Source of the DNA: Rhabdonatronobacter sediminivivens
GTDB taxonomy: Bacteria; Pseudomonadota; Alphaproteobacteria; Rhodobacterales; Rhodobacteraceae
Assembly (NCBI RefSeq): GCF_013415485.1
Contig: NZ_JACBXS010000009.1
Span: 1 to 64,000 of the forward strand
Reading direction: 5' to 3'
DNA: 64,000 nt
Part shown: positions 9,339 to 18,754 of the stretch, one piece after another
Layout of the letters: every line of letters begins with the position of its first letter
How positions within the stretch are numbered: the first letter of the stretch is position 1
Made by a program: the position numbers and the translations under genes
The notes under the pieces: model-generated
What the model saw: only the letters and a program-made list of their open reading frames with translations
What the model was told of the DNA's origin: nothing
Databases searched by the model: none

Positions 9339-9400
9339 GCGCTACCCCGGCAATAAAGGGCTGACGGACCCCCGCCAGCCCTGACATGCCTGAGGTGCCC

Positions 9401-11665
9401 ATGACCTACCAGCTGTTTCCCGCCACCGCCTTCACCCGCCCCCATGCGGATGATCCCGGCGCCTTTCGGGAACCCGATTACGCGCAGCTGACCGATGGCA
9501 GCGTGATCGCGGTCTCCACCCAGCAATACCGCCCCGACCCGGACGGCCCCGTTGTCAACCGGCTGGTGGCGCATCGCTTCGATCCGCAGGGCGTGCTGAC
9601 CGATACGCAGGTGCTGGTGCAGGATGCGGGCACGCCCTTTTCCCGCGGCACCGAGATCATCGGCCTGCGCGATGGCGGCTTTGTGGTCAGCTTCAACCGC
9701 GACGGGTCCGATTTTCTGCATCTGCGCAGCTTTGACGCCGATGGCACCCCGCGGGGCGACCATGCGGTGACCGCGCCACCCCGGGTGTTTGACGCAGGCG
9801 GGCAGGAACAGGCGCCCGTGACCATTACCGGGGGGCGTGACAATGCCCTCAGCGCGTTGGAGGATGGCGGCTTTGCGCTCGGCTTCTCTGCCTCGCACGC
9901 GTCCGTGTTCGCCTTGTATGACGGGGCCGGGACCAGCTTCACCCAGGTTTTCGACGCCGATGCCACACCGCGGACGGATCCGCTGCAGATTGCCCCCTGG
10001 GTGGTCCGGGCGCCGGGGGCCGATGCTGAGGCCGACAGCGCCAGTGTCCATGCCTCGGTCCCGCTGGCGGATGGGGGCTATGCGGTGATCCTGCGTGCGG
10101 GCGCGAACACCCCGGGCGGCGTCGAAGGCCAGAACCGGATTGTTGCCGCCCAGATGTTCAACGCCGATGGCACCCCCCGGTCCGACCCCTTTGCCGTGGC
10201 CAGCGCCGAAAACCATGATGGCAGCATTCCCCATGCCGCCGCGCTGGCGGACGGAAGTTTTGTCGTTGCCTGGGTCAATGAACAGCGCGGCAGCGCCAAC
10301 CAGGCCTTCTGGCGGCGGTATGACGGCGACGGCACCCCCCTGGGCGATGCGGTGCAGGTCGCCCCGGGCGCTGCCTCTTTCGCGCTGTCGCTCACGCGCC
10401 AGATGGTGACGGTCAGCCCCACGGAGGATGGCGGCTTCTTCATCACCGGGCATCGTGTCGGCGCCGACAGCACCCGCTTGCTGCAACGCTATGACGCAGA
10501 GGGTCAGCCCGTCGGGGGCCTGGATGCCACGCTGCGCGCCAGCGATGAAGAGCACTTCGGGCGCATCCTGCAAAGTCCGGTCAAGGTCTTCGACATGGGG
10601 GATGCGGGCTGGCTGCAGCTTCTTGCCACCCAGGGGCGCAATGACGAAGGCCCTGAAACCATCCAGCTTGCCGAAGGGATCAGCGCGCGGATGCATGCGC
10701 CGGATATCCTGGGCTCGGCGGGTGATGATACGCTTGAAGCAGGGGACACCGGCACCGCGCTTTACGGGTTCGACGGCGATGACACGCTGATCGGAGGGCC
10801 GGGCGATGACATCTTCATCGGTGGCCCGGGCGATGATGTGCTGATCGGCGGTGGCGGGCAGAACATGGCCGTCTTCGGCGGCACGCGGGCCGATTACGAC
10901 ATCCAGGTTGACGCGGATGGAACGGTGATTGTCAGCGATCTGCGCGCGGACGGGCCCAACGACGGCACCGACCGGCTGCAGGACATCCAGCTTCTGCAAT
11001 TCGCCCGCGCCTCTGGCGGGGTCGAGGTGATTGCCGCCCCCACGCCGGAGGACACACCCAACAATGGTGATGACAACGGGGATGACAACGGCGATCCAGG
11101 CGACAACGGGGACACGGACGAACCGGGCACGCTTGCAGGGCTGGTAACGCGGCCTGGCGGCGACGGGCTGGGCAATGTCAGCGTGACCTTCACCCCCGCG
11201 GATTCTGAACAAGCCTCCACAACCGCCCAGACCGATGCCCAGGGCCGCTTCACGCTGGAGGCCGCACCGGGCGCCGCCGGCACGCTGGAGGCCAGCCGCG
11301 ACTATGACCCGGCGGCTGACGGTCGCCCCAGCGCCATCGACGCGCTGGAGGTGCTGCGCCTGGCCGTGGGGCTGAACCCCAGCTTCGGCCCCGCGCAGGC
11401 GCTGAATTTCATCGCCGCCGACATGAACGGCGATGGCACCATCACCGCGCTGGATGCGCTGGAGGTGCTGCGCGCCGCCGTGGGGCTGGCCAGCGACAAC
11501 GCGCCCCGCTGGGTCTTTGTCGACAGCGCCATTGACTGGGAGGCGCTGGACCTGTCACGCAGCAATGTCCAGTTCGACACCGGGATCACCATCGCCGCCG
11601 GTGACAGCGATCTGGACCTTGGCCTGACCGGCATCCTGCTGGGCAACATGGCCGAGGTTGCCTAG
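9401..11665 (+). CDS. Array member A: RTX/dockerin-tailed repeat protein
   Basis: A 754-aa protein without an N-terminal signal peptide, starting MTYQLFPATAFTRPHADDPG; GAGG lies just upstream of the ATG at 9401. Residues 1-435 hold degenerate repeats of the type DGG(F/Y)(V/A)V-x-W with R-Y-D-x-x-G-x-P-x-G, probably a beta-propeller. Residues about 437-490 are RTX (GDDTLIGGPGDD), a calcium-binding nonapeptide block. About 546-580 is an Asp/Gly/Asn-rich linker unique to this copy. About 580-632 is a carboxypeptidase-regulatory-like fold. About 633-700 is a two-EF-hand dockerin-like module (second loop DMNGDGTITALD), and the tail ends TGILLGNMAEVA. By analogy with RTX proteins it is probably exported by a type I system. 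Its N-terminus is closest to copy D. Confidence 0.75.
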   Translation: MTYQLFPATAFTRPHADDPGAFREPDYAQLTDGSVIAVSTQQYRPDPDGPVVNRLVAHRFDPQGVLTDTQVLVQDAGTPFSRGTEIIGLRDGGFVVSFNRDGSDFLHLRSFDADGTPRGDHAVTAPPRVFDAGGQEQAPVTITGGRDNALSALEDGGFALGFSASHASVFALYDGAGTSFTQVFDADATPRTDPLQIAPWVVRAPGADAEADSASVHASVPLADGGYAVILRAGANTPGGVEGQNRIVAAQMFNADGTPRSDPFAVASAENHDGSIPHAAALADGSFVVAWVNEQRGSANQAFWRRYDGDGTPLGDAVQVAPGAASFALSLTRQMVTVSPTEDGGFFITGHRVGADSTRLLQRYDAEGQPVGGLDATLRASDEEHFGRILQSPVKVFDMGDAGWLQLLATQGRNDEGPETIQLAEGISARMHAPDILGSAGDDTLEAGDTGTALYGFDGDDTLIGGPGDDIFIGGPGDDVLIGGGGQNMAVFGGTRADYDIQVDADGTVIVSDLRADGPNDGTDRLQDIQLLQFARASGGVEVIAAPTPEDTPNNGDDNGDDNGDPGDNGDTDEPGTLAGLVTRPGGDGLGNVSVTFTPADSEQASTTAQTDAQGRFTLEAAPGAAGTLEASRDYDPAADGRPSAIDALEVLRLAVGLNPSFGPAQALNFIAADMNGDGTITALDALEVLRAAVGLASDNAPRWVFVDSAIDWEALDLSRSNVQFDTGITIAAGDSDLDLGLTGILLGNMAEVA

Positions 11666-11728
11666 ACGCATGGCTCCGAAACGCCCCTGCTGCGCCAAGG
11701 TCACCATTTCATGATTGGCTGACGCAAG

Positions 11729-11742
11729 TTGACCTTCATCAA
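11729..11742 (+). promoter_or_regulatory. FNR/FnrL-type box upstream of B
   Basis: TTGAC-CTTC-ATCAA fits the TTGAY-N4-RTCAA operator of Crp-Fnr regulators, 53 bases before the start of copy B. The bases that follow (AAGGTCAGC, counted from the last two of the box) are the same as after the box upstream of F. Confidence 0.55.
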
Positions 11743-11795
11743 GGTCAGCACGATTCAACTGTCGTTAACCTGTCTTCGCAACCAGGAGTCGGGCC

Positions 11796-13988
11796 ATGAC
11801 CTATCATCTTTTTCCATCCGGCGCTCCTTTCGCCGCTCATGTCGATCTTGCGGGCGATCAGATCACCCCGCAGGCCGCCCGCCTGGCCGATGGCGGGATG
11901 ATTGTCGTCTTTGCGCAACGGCTGCCCCCGGACACCGAAGACGGGCGGCCCGATCATGAGATCGTCGCGCAGCGATACGACAGCGCGGGCGCCCCGGATG
12001 GCGGCCTGCAGGTGATCGAACGGATCGAGGACCAGACCGGCGTGGGGCTGCGCTATCCGGTGGTCACCGGGCTGGACGATGGCGGCTATGTCATCGCCTG
12101 GGCCGGTTTCAGCAGCGACGGCACGGCCCGCGATCATGCGCATGTCAACACCTATGATGCCGATGGCGCGCTGGTGAATGCCGATCTGGCCATTCTGCCC
12201 ACACGCACGGTGACCAGCGCCCTCTTCGGGTGGGATGTCGATGTCCAGCCCCTGGCCGACCCGGCCTCGCTCAGCCTGACCAGCCTGGACACTGGCGGTT
12301 TCGCGCTGACCTGGAACGGCGCCTATGTCGGTGAACAGAACCAGTTTGCCGGTGCGCGCAGCGCCTTCACCCAGACCTTTGACGCCAATGGCACCGCCAT
12401 TGCCGCCCCGGTCCAGGTGACGCCATGGGAGGCGACAGTCTCGTTCGCGCAGGACCGGATGGACTGGGTGGAAAGCAGCGCCCCGCTGGCGGACGGGCAG
12501 TATGTCGTGGTGTTTCGCGGTGGCGACAACCATCCCGACAACCCCGCCGACATGCCGGGCATTCTGGCCCGCATCATGGATGCCAACGGCACCCCCGTCA
12601 CCGACAGCTTTCTGGTGAACGAACAGCTCGTATATCGAAAGGCCGCGCCCGCGGTCGATACCCTGGCCGATGGCAGCTTTGTTGTGACCTGGTCCGATGC
12701 AGGCGCCTTCGGCCCCGACAGCAGCACCTACTGGCGCCGCTTCGATGCCGAGGGCACACCCCTGACCCCGGAGCAATCGCTCGGCGCGCGCTTCGCGTAT
12801 CAGGAGGTCGTGCCCATGGAGGATGGCGGCTTCATGCTGGTCCTGACCCATGTGGGCAACCCCAGCGCCCGAAGTTCGGCCCTGCGCATCGATGCCGAAG
12901 GCAACCAGGTGGGCGAGATCGTGCCCTTTGCCGATGCCAGATCCGATGCTGGCGCCCGCAACGATCTGGGAATGGGCTATTTCAGTGGCCCGGTCGATCT
13001 GATCCCCCTGCAGGATGGCCCGATGCTGGGGGTCTGGCAGGCCCATCATCCTGCGGGCACAAGTGAGCTTGGCTGGGATGTGATCCTGCGCCCCTTCGCG
13101 CCTGATCTTCTGGGAACGGCCGGCGATGACGTGCTGGAGGCCGGCGCGGTCGGCATGGCGCTGTTCGGCCGTCAGGGCGACGATGTGCTGATCGGCGGGC
13201 CGGGGGATGATTTCCTTGTCGGCGGCCCGGGCGACGACCTGTTGCAGGGCGGCGGCGGGGTGAACACGGCGGTGTTTTCCGGCCAGCAGGGCGATTATGA
13301 CATCGCGCGTGGCCCCGGCGGCACCCTGATCGTCACCGACCTGCGCGAAGACAGCCCCGATGGCACCGACACGCTGGAAGACATTGCCTTCCTGCAGTTC
13401 TCGGGCTGGATCGCCCCCAGAATCGAAACCGTGGCCGTGGCCGATCTGGAACTTGATGTCACCCTGTCCGGTCAGGTGACCAGCGCACAGGGCCAGCCGA
13501 TGGAGGGTGTCACCCTGACCCTGATGGCCGAAGGCTGGCCCGACCAGACCGCCACCAGCGACGCGGGCGGGATGTTCGGTTTCTCCCTGGCAAATGGCAT
13601 TGGCGCCCGGCTGGAGGCCGCGCGCGACCATGACCCCGCCACCGATGGCCGCCCCACCGCCATGGACGCGCTGGAGGTGCTGCGCATGGCCGTGGGGCTG
13701 AACCCCAGCTTCGGCCCCGCGCAGGCGCAGACCTTCATCGCCGCCGATGTCAATGGCGACGGGCAGATCACCGCGCAGGACGCGCTGGAGGTGCTGCGCG
13801 CCGCCGTGGGGCTGGCCAGCGACAACGCGCCCCGCTGGGTTTTTGTCGACAGCGCCACCGACTGGGAGGCGCTGGAGATCACCCGCAGCAATGTGCAGTT
13901 CGACACCGGGATCGCCATCGCCGCCGGTGACAGCGATCTGGACCTCGGCCTGACCGGCATCCTGCTGGGCAACATGGCCGAGGTATGA
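11796..13988 (+). CDS. Array member B: RTX/dockerin-tailed repeat protein
   Basis: A 730-aa paralogue starting MTYHLFPSGAPF after a strong AGGAG. The repeat region (about 1-440) has at least six DGG-type strands such as LDDGGYVIAWAGF, LDTGGFALTWNG and MEDGGFMLVLTH. RTX block: GDDVLIGGPGDDFLVGGPGDDLLQGGGG. Then come a DYDIARGPGGTLIVTDLRED strand set, a carboxypeptidase-regulatory-like domain (LSGQVTSAQGQPMEGVTLTL) and a dockerin-like pair (first loop DHDPATDGRPTAMD, second DVNGDGQITAQD). The tail ends ILLGNMAEV. A 227-bp stretch is identical to copy E. The N-terminal half is most like E and F. Calcium binding is expected from both RTX and EF-hand loops; the target or ligand is unknown. Confidence 0.75.
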   Translation: MTYHLFPSGAPFAAHVDLAGDQITPQAARLADGGMIVVFAQRLPPDTEDGRPDHEIVAQRYDSAGAPDGGLQVIERIEDQTGVGLRYPVVTGLDDGGYVIAWAGFSSDGTARDHAHVNTYDADGALVNADLAILPTRTVTSALFGWDVDVQPLADPASLSLTSLDTGGFALTWNGAYVGEQNQFAGARSAFTQTFDANGTAIAAPVQVTPWEATVSFAQDRMDWVESSAPLADGQYVVVFRGGDNHPDNPADMPGILARIMDANGTPVTDSFLVNEQLVYRKAAPAVDTLADGSFVVTWSDAGAFGPDSSTYWRRFDAEGTPLTPEQSLGARFAYQEVVPMEDGGFMLVLTHVGNPSARSSALRIDAEGNQVGEIVPFADARSDAGARNDLGMGYFSGPVDLIPLQDGPMLGVWQAHHPAGTSELGWDVILRPFAPDLLGTAGDDVLEAGAVGMALFGRQGDDVLIGGPGDDFLVGGPGDDLLQGGGGVNTAVFSGQQGDYDIARGPGGTLIVTDLREDSPDGTDTLEDIAFLQFSGWIAPRIETVAVADLELDVTLSGQVTSAQGQPMEGVTLTLMAEGWPDQTATSDAGGMFGFSLANGIGARLEAARDHDPATDGRPTAMDALEVLRMAVGLNPSFGPAQAQTFIAADVNGDGQITAQDALEVLRAAVGLASDNAPRWVFVDSATDWEALEITRSNVQFDTGIAIAAGDSDLDLGLTGILLGNMAEV
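13452..13678 (+). repeat. 227-bp repeat, copy 1 (identical to 20396-20622)
   Basis: Read base by base, this stretch is identical to 20396-20622 at a constant offset of 6944. It covers the carboxypeptidase-regulatory-like domain and the start of the dockerin-like module. No synonymous change occurs within it, although the N-terminal parts of the two genes differ widely. Confidence 0.9.
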
Positions 13989-13993
13989 CACGT

Positions 13994-14017
13994 CCGGGCG
14001 CGGGACACCGCGCCCGG
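13994..14017 (+). terminator. Hairpin between B and C
   Basis: Perfect 9-bp stem CCGGGCGCG / CGCGCCCGG with a 6-base loop, starting 6 bases after the stop codon of B. It lacks a U-run. Confidence 0.45.
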
Positions 14018-14072
14018 GCCCTGAACTTTGCCGCAACCGCCTGCATCGCAGCGTTTGCATAGAGTGCTCACC

Positions 14073-16175
14073 ATGCCATTCACACCCATTCCCCGCACCG
14101 AACCGATCCGTCATGACACCGAGGAGATGCAGACGCTGCATCCGCAGCTGATCACGCTGGCCGATGGGCGCCGCCTGATGGTCTTCGAAGGGCGCACCCT
14201 CGAAGACGATGCGCCCGTCTATCGCTACTATGGCCAGCATCTTGACGCCGACAGCCAGCCGCAGGGCGCGCCATTCGTTCTGGGCGACCATGTCATGGGC
14301 CGCGCCGGACGCTTCGATCTTGCCGCGCTGGAGGATGGCGGTTTCGCGCTTGCCTGGGGTCCGCGCGAAAGCGTCCTTGAACACTTCGTGCGCAGCTTCG
14401 ACGCCGATGGCACCCCGCGCTCCGCGCCCGTGACCCTTGACGCGCTGGGCGAGACCTGGGCCGCGGGCTGGGTGAATGTCGATGCCCTGCCCGGCGGCGG
14501 CTTCGCGGTCACATGGGCGGGCCAGCTTGGCGGCGGGTTCGGTCAGGAGACCCGCACCGGCATCTTCAACCAACGGTTCGACGATGCGGGCGGATCGCCA
14601 AGCACGCCCTTGCCGGTCTCGGACCTCAATACCCTCAGTGCATTCGGAAATTTCGGCGGCCGCACCGGCACCCCATCGGCGGCAGTGCTCGAAGACGGCA
14701 GCAGCATCATCGTCTGGCAATCCTTCCGCGCGCTGGTCGAAGACAGCCACAACGCCCTCTTTGGCCGCATGCTGGATGCCGACGGGCGCCCGGCGGGCGA
14801 TACGTTCCAGATTGCCGATTTCGCCGACCGCACCGTGAGCACCGCCAAGGGGCATGAGGTCCTGCCCCTGCCCGACGGCGGTTTTGCCGTGCTGTGGAAT
14901 GATCCGGTCGGTTTTGAGACCACCACACCGGGCGGCGACCCCACGGTGATCGGCGGCTGGGCGGTGACCGTGCAGCGCTATGACGCCGAAGGCCAGCCCC
15001 TGGGCGGCCCGCGTGCCCTCAGCCAACCGACCGAACCCTATGCCCGCGAAGCGTCGGCTCTGGTCCTGCCCGATGGCGATATCGCGCTGGTCTGGGATAC
15101 CGCGCGCGAAGGGTCGCCCGTTGCCCGCGGCGATGTCGCCAGCTGGTTCCAGCGTCTGGACAGCGACTTCAACCCGCTTGCCCCGCCGGTGCGGATCGAG
15201 GCCGGTGAACCCATCGGCGCCCGCGCAGTCGGCGGTACCCTGACGCTGGAGACCGATGCCGATGGCGCAGTGACGCTGGCCTGGCACAGCCTGACCGGCC
15301 CAGGCCAGTTCGGCGTCTTCACCCAGACGCTGCTGCCGCAGATCTTCGGCACCGACGGCGATGACATGCTGAGCGCGCGCGATGTTGGCACCATGGTCTT
15401 TGGCCTGGATGGCGACGACCTTCTGGTCAGCGGCCCCGGCGATGACTGGCTGGATGGCGGCGTGGGCATGGACACGGCCGTGTTCAGCGGCGCGCTGGCC
15501 GATTACGCCCTTCGCATGGGCACGGACGGGGTGGTCACCGCCACCGACCTGCGCCCCCGCGAGGCGGCTGAAGATCACAATGGCACTGACCGGCTGGTGA
15601 ATATCGAACTGGCCGAATTCGCCGATGAAACCGCACCCCTGGCCGATATCCTGCTGCGCGATATCGCGGTCAGCGTGCAGGGCGTGGACGGCAGCACGCT
15701 GGCCGGCGTCAGCCTGAACTTCACCGATGCCGCAGGCGCGACCTTCGCCGTGCCCCCCGCGGGGTTCAGCCTGTTGGCGCGCGACGCGGGCGTGCTGGAG
15801 GCCGCGCGCGACCATGACCCTGCCACCGATGGCCGCCCCACCGCCATGGATGCGCTGGAGGTGCTGCGCCTGGCCGTGGGGCTGGAGCCCAGTTTCGGCC
15901 CGGCGCAGGCGCTGAATTTCATCGCCGCCGACATGAACGGCGATGGCGCCATCACCGCGCTGGACGCTCTGGAGGTGCTGCGCGCCGCCGTGGGGCTGGC
16001 CAGCGACAACGCGCCCCGCTGGGTGTTCGTGGATGCCGCCACCGACTGGGAGGCGCTGGAGATCACCCGCAGCAATGTGCAGTTCGACACCGGGATCACC
16101 GTCGCCGCAGGTGACAGCGATCTGGACCTGGGCCTGACCGGCATCCTGCTGGGCAACATGGCCGAGGTCACATAA
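14073..16175 (+). CDS. Array member C: divergent RTX/dockerin-tailed protein
   Basis: A 700-aa paralogue with the shared C-terminus but a different N-terminus (MPFTPIPRTEPIRHDTEEMQ instead of MTYxLFP). The start at 14073 has only a weak GAG-type binding site; an upstream in-frame ATG at 14028 lies inside the probable promoter. DGG repeats are present (LEDGGFALAWGP, LPDGGFAVLWND). The RTX block is short: GDDMLSARDVGTMVFGLDGDDLLVSGPGDDWLDGG. It then has an extended strand domain, a shortened regulatory-like fold, and dockerin-like loops DHDPATDGRPTAMD and DMNGDGAITALD. The tail is ILLGNMAEVT. Upstream is only a TGCCGCAA half-element rather than an FNR box. It may be differently regulated from B, D and F. 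Confidence 0.7.
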   Translation: MPFTPIPRTEPIRHDTEEMQTLHPQLITLADGRRLMVFEGRTLEDDAPVYRYYGQHLDADSQPQGAPFVLGDHVMGRAGRFDLAALEDGGFALAWGPRESVLEHFVRSFDADGTPRSAPVTLDALGETWAAGWVNVDALPGGGFAVTWAGQLGGGFGQETRTGIFNQRFDDAGGSPSTPLPVSDLNTLSAFGNFGGRTGTPSAAVLEDGSSIIVWQSFRALVEDSHNALFGRMLDADGRPAGDTFQIADFADRTVSTAKGHEVLPLPDGGFAVLWNDPVGFETTTPGGDPTVIGGWAVTVQRYDAEGQPLGGPRALSQPTEPYAREASALVLPDGDIALVWDTAREGSPVARGDVASWFQRLDSDFNPLAPPVRIEAGEPIGARAVGGTLTLETDADGAVTLAWHSLTGPGQFGVFTQTLLPQIFGTDGDDMLSARDVGTMVFGLDGDDLLVSGPGDDWLDGGVGMDTAVFSGALADYALRMGTDGVVTATDLRPREAAEDHNGTDRLVNIELAEFADETAPLADILLRDIAVSVQGVDGSTLAGVSLNFTDAAGATFAVPPAGFSLLARDAGVLEAARDHDPATDGRPTAMDALEVLRLAVGLEPSFGPAQALNFIAADMNGDGAITALDALEVLRAAVGLASDNAPRWVFVDAATDWEALEITRSNVQFDTGITVAAGDSDLDLGLTGILLGNMAEVT

Positions 16176-16202
16176 CCGCGCACCCGCGATGATCAACGCG
16201 GT

Positions 16203-16231
16203 GCCAGGCGGCGGGACCACCAACGCCTGGC
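16203..16231 (+). terminator. Hairpin downstream of C
   Basis: GCCAGGCG / CGCCTGGC stem of 8 bp with a 13-base loop, in the gap between C and D. It lacks a U-run. Confidence 0.35.
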
Positions 16232-16278
16232 AGCTGCGCTGCACCTGCCAGACGCCGGAAAACCTGGCTCTCAGATCC

Positions 16279-16292
16279 TTGATTTGTGTCAA
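16279..16292 (+). promoter_or_regulatory. FNR/FnrL-type box with -10 upstream of D
   Basis: TTGAT-TTGT-GTCAA. A GATACT -10-like hexamer lies at 16315-16320. The spacing would put the transcript start about 41 bases after the box centre, the classical class II position for FNR activation. The translated start is at 16390. Confidence 0.6.
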
Positions 16293-16389
16293 AGCCCCAA
16301 CCTGCCGCGCCTGCGATACTGCCAGGGATGCTCTGCCGTCCCCCTGATGACGGCACCAGACCTGAAATGCACAGCGACAGGAGCAGGCG

Positions 16390-18591
16390 TTGACCTATCA
16401 GCTTTTCCCCACCACCCCGTTCACCCGTCCCCATGCCGGAGAGCCCGGCAATTTCAACGCACCGCGCTATGCGCAACTGTCTGATGGCCGCGTTGTTGCC
16501 ATCGCCACCCAGCGCTTTCGCCCTGATCCGGATGAACCCTTTGAAAACCACCTGATCGCCTATCATTTCGATACCGGGGGCAGTTTCACCCATTCGCAGC
16601 TTCTGTCCGACAACATCTGGTCCGCCACCGAAAGCAACCCGATAGCGCTGACGGCGCTGGCCGACGGGGGCTTTGCGGTGGCTTTTCGCCCCGATGGGTC
16701 GGACAATCTGGAACTGCGCAGCTATGACGAGAGCGGCGCACTGGCGGGCAGCCATATGGTCAGCGCCCCGCGCCGACCGCCCTTCATTGCCAACGGGATC
16801 GAACGCTCGCCCGAGAGCTATTCCGGCAGCGGCGGCAACACCCTCACGGCGCTGGAAGATGGCGGCATGGCGCTGACCTTCACCGGTCAGCATGCAGGGC
16901 TGCTGGCCCAGTATTCAGGCGCTGGGGCCGTGTTCACCCAGGTCTTCGATGCCGGGGCCGCGCCGGTATCTGAACCCACGCAGATCCAGCCCTGGGTGGT
17001 CAGCCTGCCGTTCCAGGCCCATGTGCCTGACAGCATCTATCCCGCAGGGTCCGCCGCGCTGCCCGATGGTGGCTATGTGGTGCTCCTGCGCGCGGGCGAA
17101 AACACCCCTGGCGGGGCTGAGGGGTCGCAACTGAATGTCGCCGCGCAGCTCTTCAACGCCGATGGCAGCGCGCGCGGTGAAGCCTTTCCCGTGGCCTCGG
17201 CCGACAATCACGGCGGGGATTTTCCCTATGTCGAAACCCTGCAGGATGGCAGCTTTGTCATTGCCTGGACCTTTGCCATCTGGGGCGAGAACACGCACGC
17301 CTATTGGCGCCGCTATGACGGCGAAGGCGCGCCGATGACCGAGGCGGTTCAGGTCGCCCCGGGCGAGGGGTCCTTTGACGGGTCCAGCTCGCGCCCGCTG
17401 ACGACTGTCAATCCGACCGGGGATGGCGGCTTCTTCATCGTGGGCCAGCGGGCTGGCGACAGCGATGCGCGCTACCTGCAACGCTATGACGCCGAGGGCC
17501 AGCCGATCGGCGGGCTGGAAACCACGCTGCGCGCCTTTCAGGAGGATCACTTCAACCGCATCCTCGGCTCGCCGATCAAGGTCTTCGACATGGGAGAGGC
17601 TGGCTGGCTGCAGTTCATGGCCACCGCCGGTGCGAATGACGAAGGCGCAGAGCGCGTGGTGCTGAATGACGGCTTCAGCGCCCGCATGCACGCGCCCGAT
17701 ATCCTTGGCACCGCCGGGGATGACCTGCTAGAGGCCACCGACATCGGCAGTGCGCTCTTTGGCTTTGACGGCGATGACACGCTGATCGGCGGGGCGGGGA
17801 ATGACTTCTTTGTCCCCGGCCCGGGTGATGACACCATCATCGGGGGCGGCGGCACCAATCTGGCGCGATTTGGCGGCGAACAGCGCGATTACGAGATCCT
17901 GCGCGGGCCCGAGGATACCCTGATCGTCACCGACCTGCGCGACGAGGGGCCGAATGACGGCACCAACACCCTGTCCGGGATTGACCTGCTGCAATTCAGC
18001 GGGCGCTTCGTGCCTCTGGAAACGGTCGGAGTTGACGAACTGGAGCTCGACATCGCGCTGCGCGGCGCGGTCACCGACGCGCAGGGTGAGGCGCTGGACG
18101 ATGTGACCCTCACCTTCGCCCCGGCCGAAGATGGCTGGGATGCCCCGGCCACCGAAACCGGCCCCGATGGCGCGTTCGACATGATCGTCGCCAAGGGTCT
18201 GGCGGGCACGCTTTCAGCCAACCGCGCCTTTGACCCGGATGCGGACGGCCGCCCCACGGCAAATGACGCGCTGGAGGTGCTGCGCATGGCCGTGGGGCTG
18301 GACCCCAGCTTCGGCCCGGCGCAGGCGCAGAACTTCATCGCCGCCGACGTCAATGGCGACGGGCAGATCACCGCCACGGACGCGCTGGACGTGCTGCGCG
18401 CTGCCGTGGGCATAGCCAGCGAGACCGGCCCGCGCTGGGTGTTCATGGACGCCGACACCGACTGGGACGGCCTGGGCCTGTCCCGCACCGACACCGCGGT
18501 CGAAACCGGCATCCGCATCGCCCCCCAGGACAGCGACCTGGACATTGCCATGACCGGCATCCTGCTGGGCAACATGGCCGAGGTGGCCTGA
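16390..18591 (+). CDS. Array member D: RTX/dockerin-tailed repeat protein (TTG start)
   Basis: A 733-aa paralogue. The first codon is TTG, read as start because the frame then gives the family opening MTYQLFPTTPFTRPHAGEPG, and AGGAG lies 7 bases upstream. It is clearly the sister of A: both have FTRPHA, YAQL-DG, RPDPD and a KVFDMG segment before the RTX block. RTX: GDDTLIGGAGNDFFVPGPGDDTIIGGGG. Regulatory-like fold: LRGAVTDAQGEALDDVTLTF. Dockerin-like loops: DPDADGRPTANDALEVL, and DVNGDGQITATD. The tail DSDLDIAMTGILLGNMAEVA is slightly diverged from the others. The TTG start may lower translation relative to its neighbours. Confidence 0.75.
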   Translation: MTYQLFPTTPFTRPHAGEPGNFNAPRYAQLSDGRVVAIATQRFRPDPDEPFENHLIAYHFDTGGSFTHSQLLSDNIWSATESNPIALTALADGGFAVAFRPDGSDNLELRSYDESGALAGSHMVSAPRRPPFIANGIERSPESYSGSGGNTLTALEDGGMALTFTGQHAGLLAQYSGAGAVFTQVFDAGAAPVSEPTQIQPWVVSLPFQAHVPDSIYPAGSAALPDGGYVVLLRAGENTPGGAEGSQLNVAAQLFNADGSARGEAFPVASADNHGGDFPYVETLQDGSFVIAWTFAIWGENTHAYWRRYDGEGAPMTEAVQVAPGEGSFDGSSSRPLTTVNPTGDGGFFIVGQRAGDSDARYLQRYDAEGQPIGGLETTLRAFQEDHFNRILGSPIKVFDMGEAGWLQFMATAGANDEGAERVVLNDGFSARMHAPDILGTAGDDLLEATDIGSALFGFDGDDTLIGGAGNDFFVPGPGDDTIIGGGGTNLARFGGEQRDYEILRGPEDTLIVTDLRDEGPNDGTNTLSGIDLLQFSGRFVPLETVGVDELELDIALRGAVTDAQGEALDDVTLTFAPAEDGWDAPATETGPDGAFDMIVAKGLAGTLSANRAFDPDADGRPTANDALEVLRMAVGLDPSFGPAQAQNFIAADVNGDGQITATDALDVLRAAVGIASETGPRWVFMDADTDWDGLGLSRTDTAVETGIRIAPQDSDLDIAMTGILLGNMAEVA

Positions 18592-18599
18592 CCGACCGC

Positions 18600-18628
18600 G
18601 CGGCACGGTGCAACCTGCGTCGTGCCGC
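18600..18628 (+). terminator. Hairpin downstream of D
   Basis: GCGGCACG / CGTGCCGC stem of 8 bp with a 13-base loop, just after the stop codon of D. It lacks a U-run. Confidence 0.35.
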
Positions 18629-18655
18629 CCCTTGGCCCGTGCCGCCTGTTGGTTG

Positions 18656-18669
18656 TTGACCTGCCGCAA
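18656..18669 (+). promoter_or_regulatory. Degenerate FNR-like box with -10 upstream of E
   Basis: TTGAC-CTGC-CGCAA keeps the left half-site and the CAA of the right. GATAAT at 18693-18698 is spaced like the -10 of copy D. The GTTTGCAT upstream of it recurs before copy C (around 14053-14060). Confidence 0.4.
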
Positions 18670-18754
18670 AGCCACCCGGCGTGTTTGCATGCGATAATCA
18701 TGCCTCGTTGACATCGGTTCGCCCCGCAAGGCGCCCCCGCACCAGGAGCAGATC

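Noticed and set aside
10780-10870. Tandem GGxGxD coding repeats taken as a CRISPR-like or satellite array.
   Set aside because: They are in-frame RTX nonapeptide codons inside a gene, present in each paralogue, with no spacer structure.
11745-16292. A very long open frame (about 1500 codons) on the minus strand across copies B and C.
   Set aside because: It mirrors the + strand genes; its protein is Gly/Ala/Arg/His-rich with no domain, as expected for antisense frames in high-GC DNA with strong codon bias.
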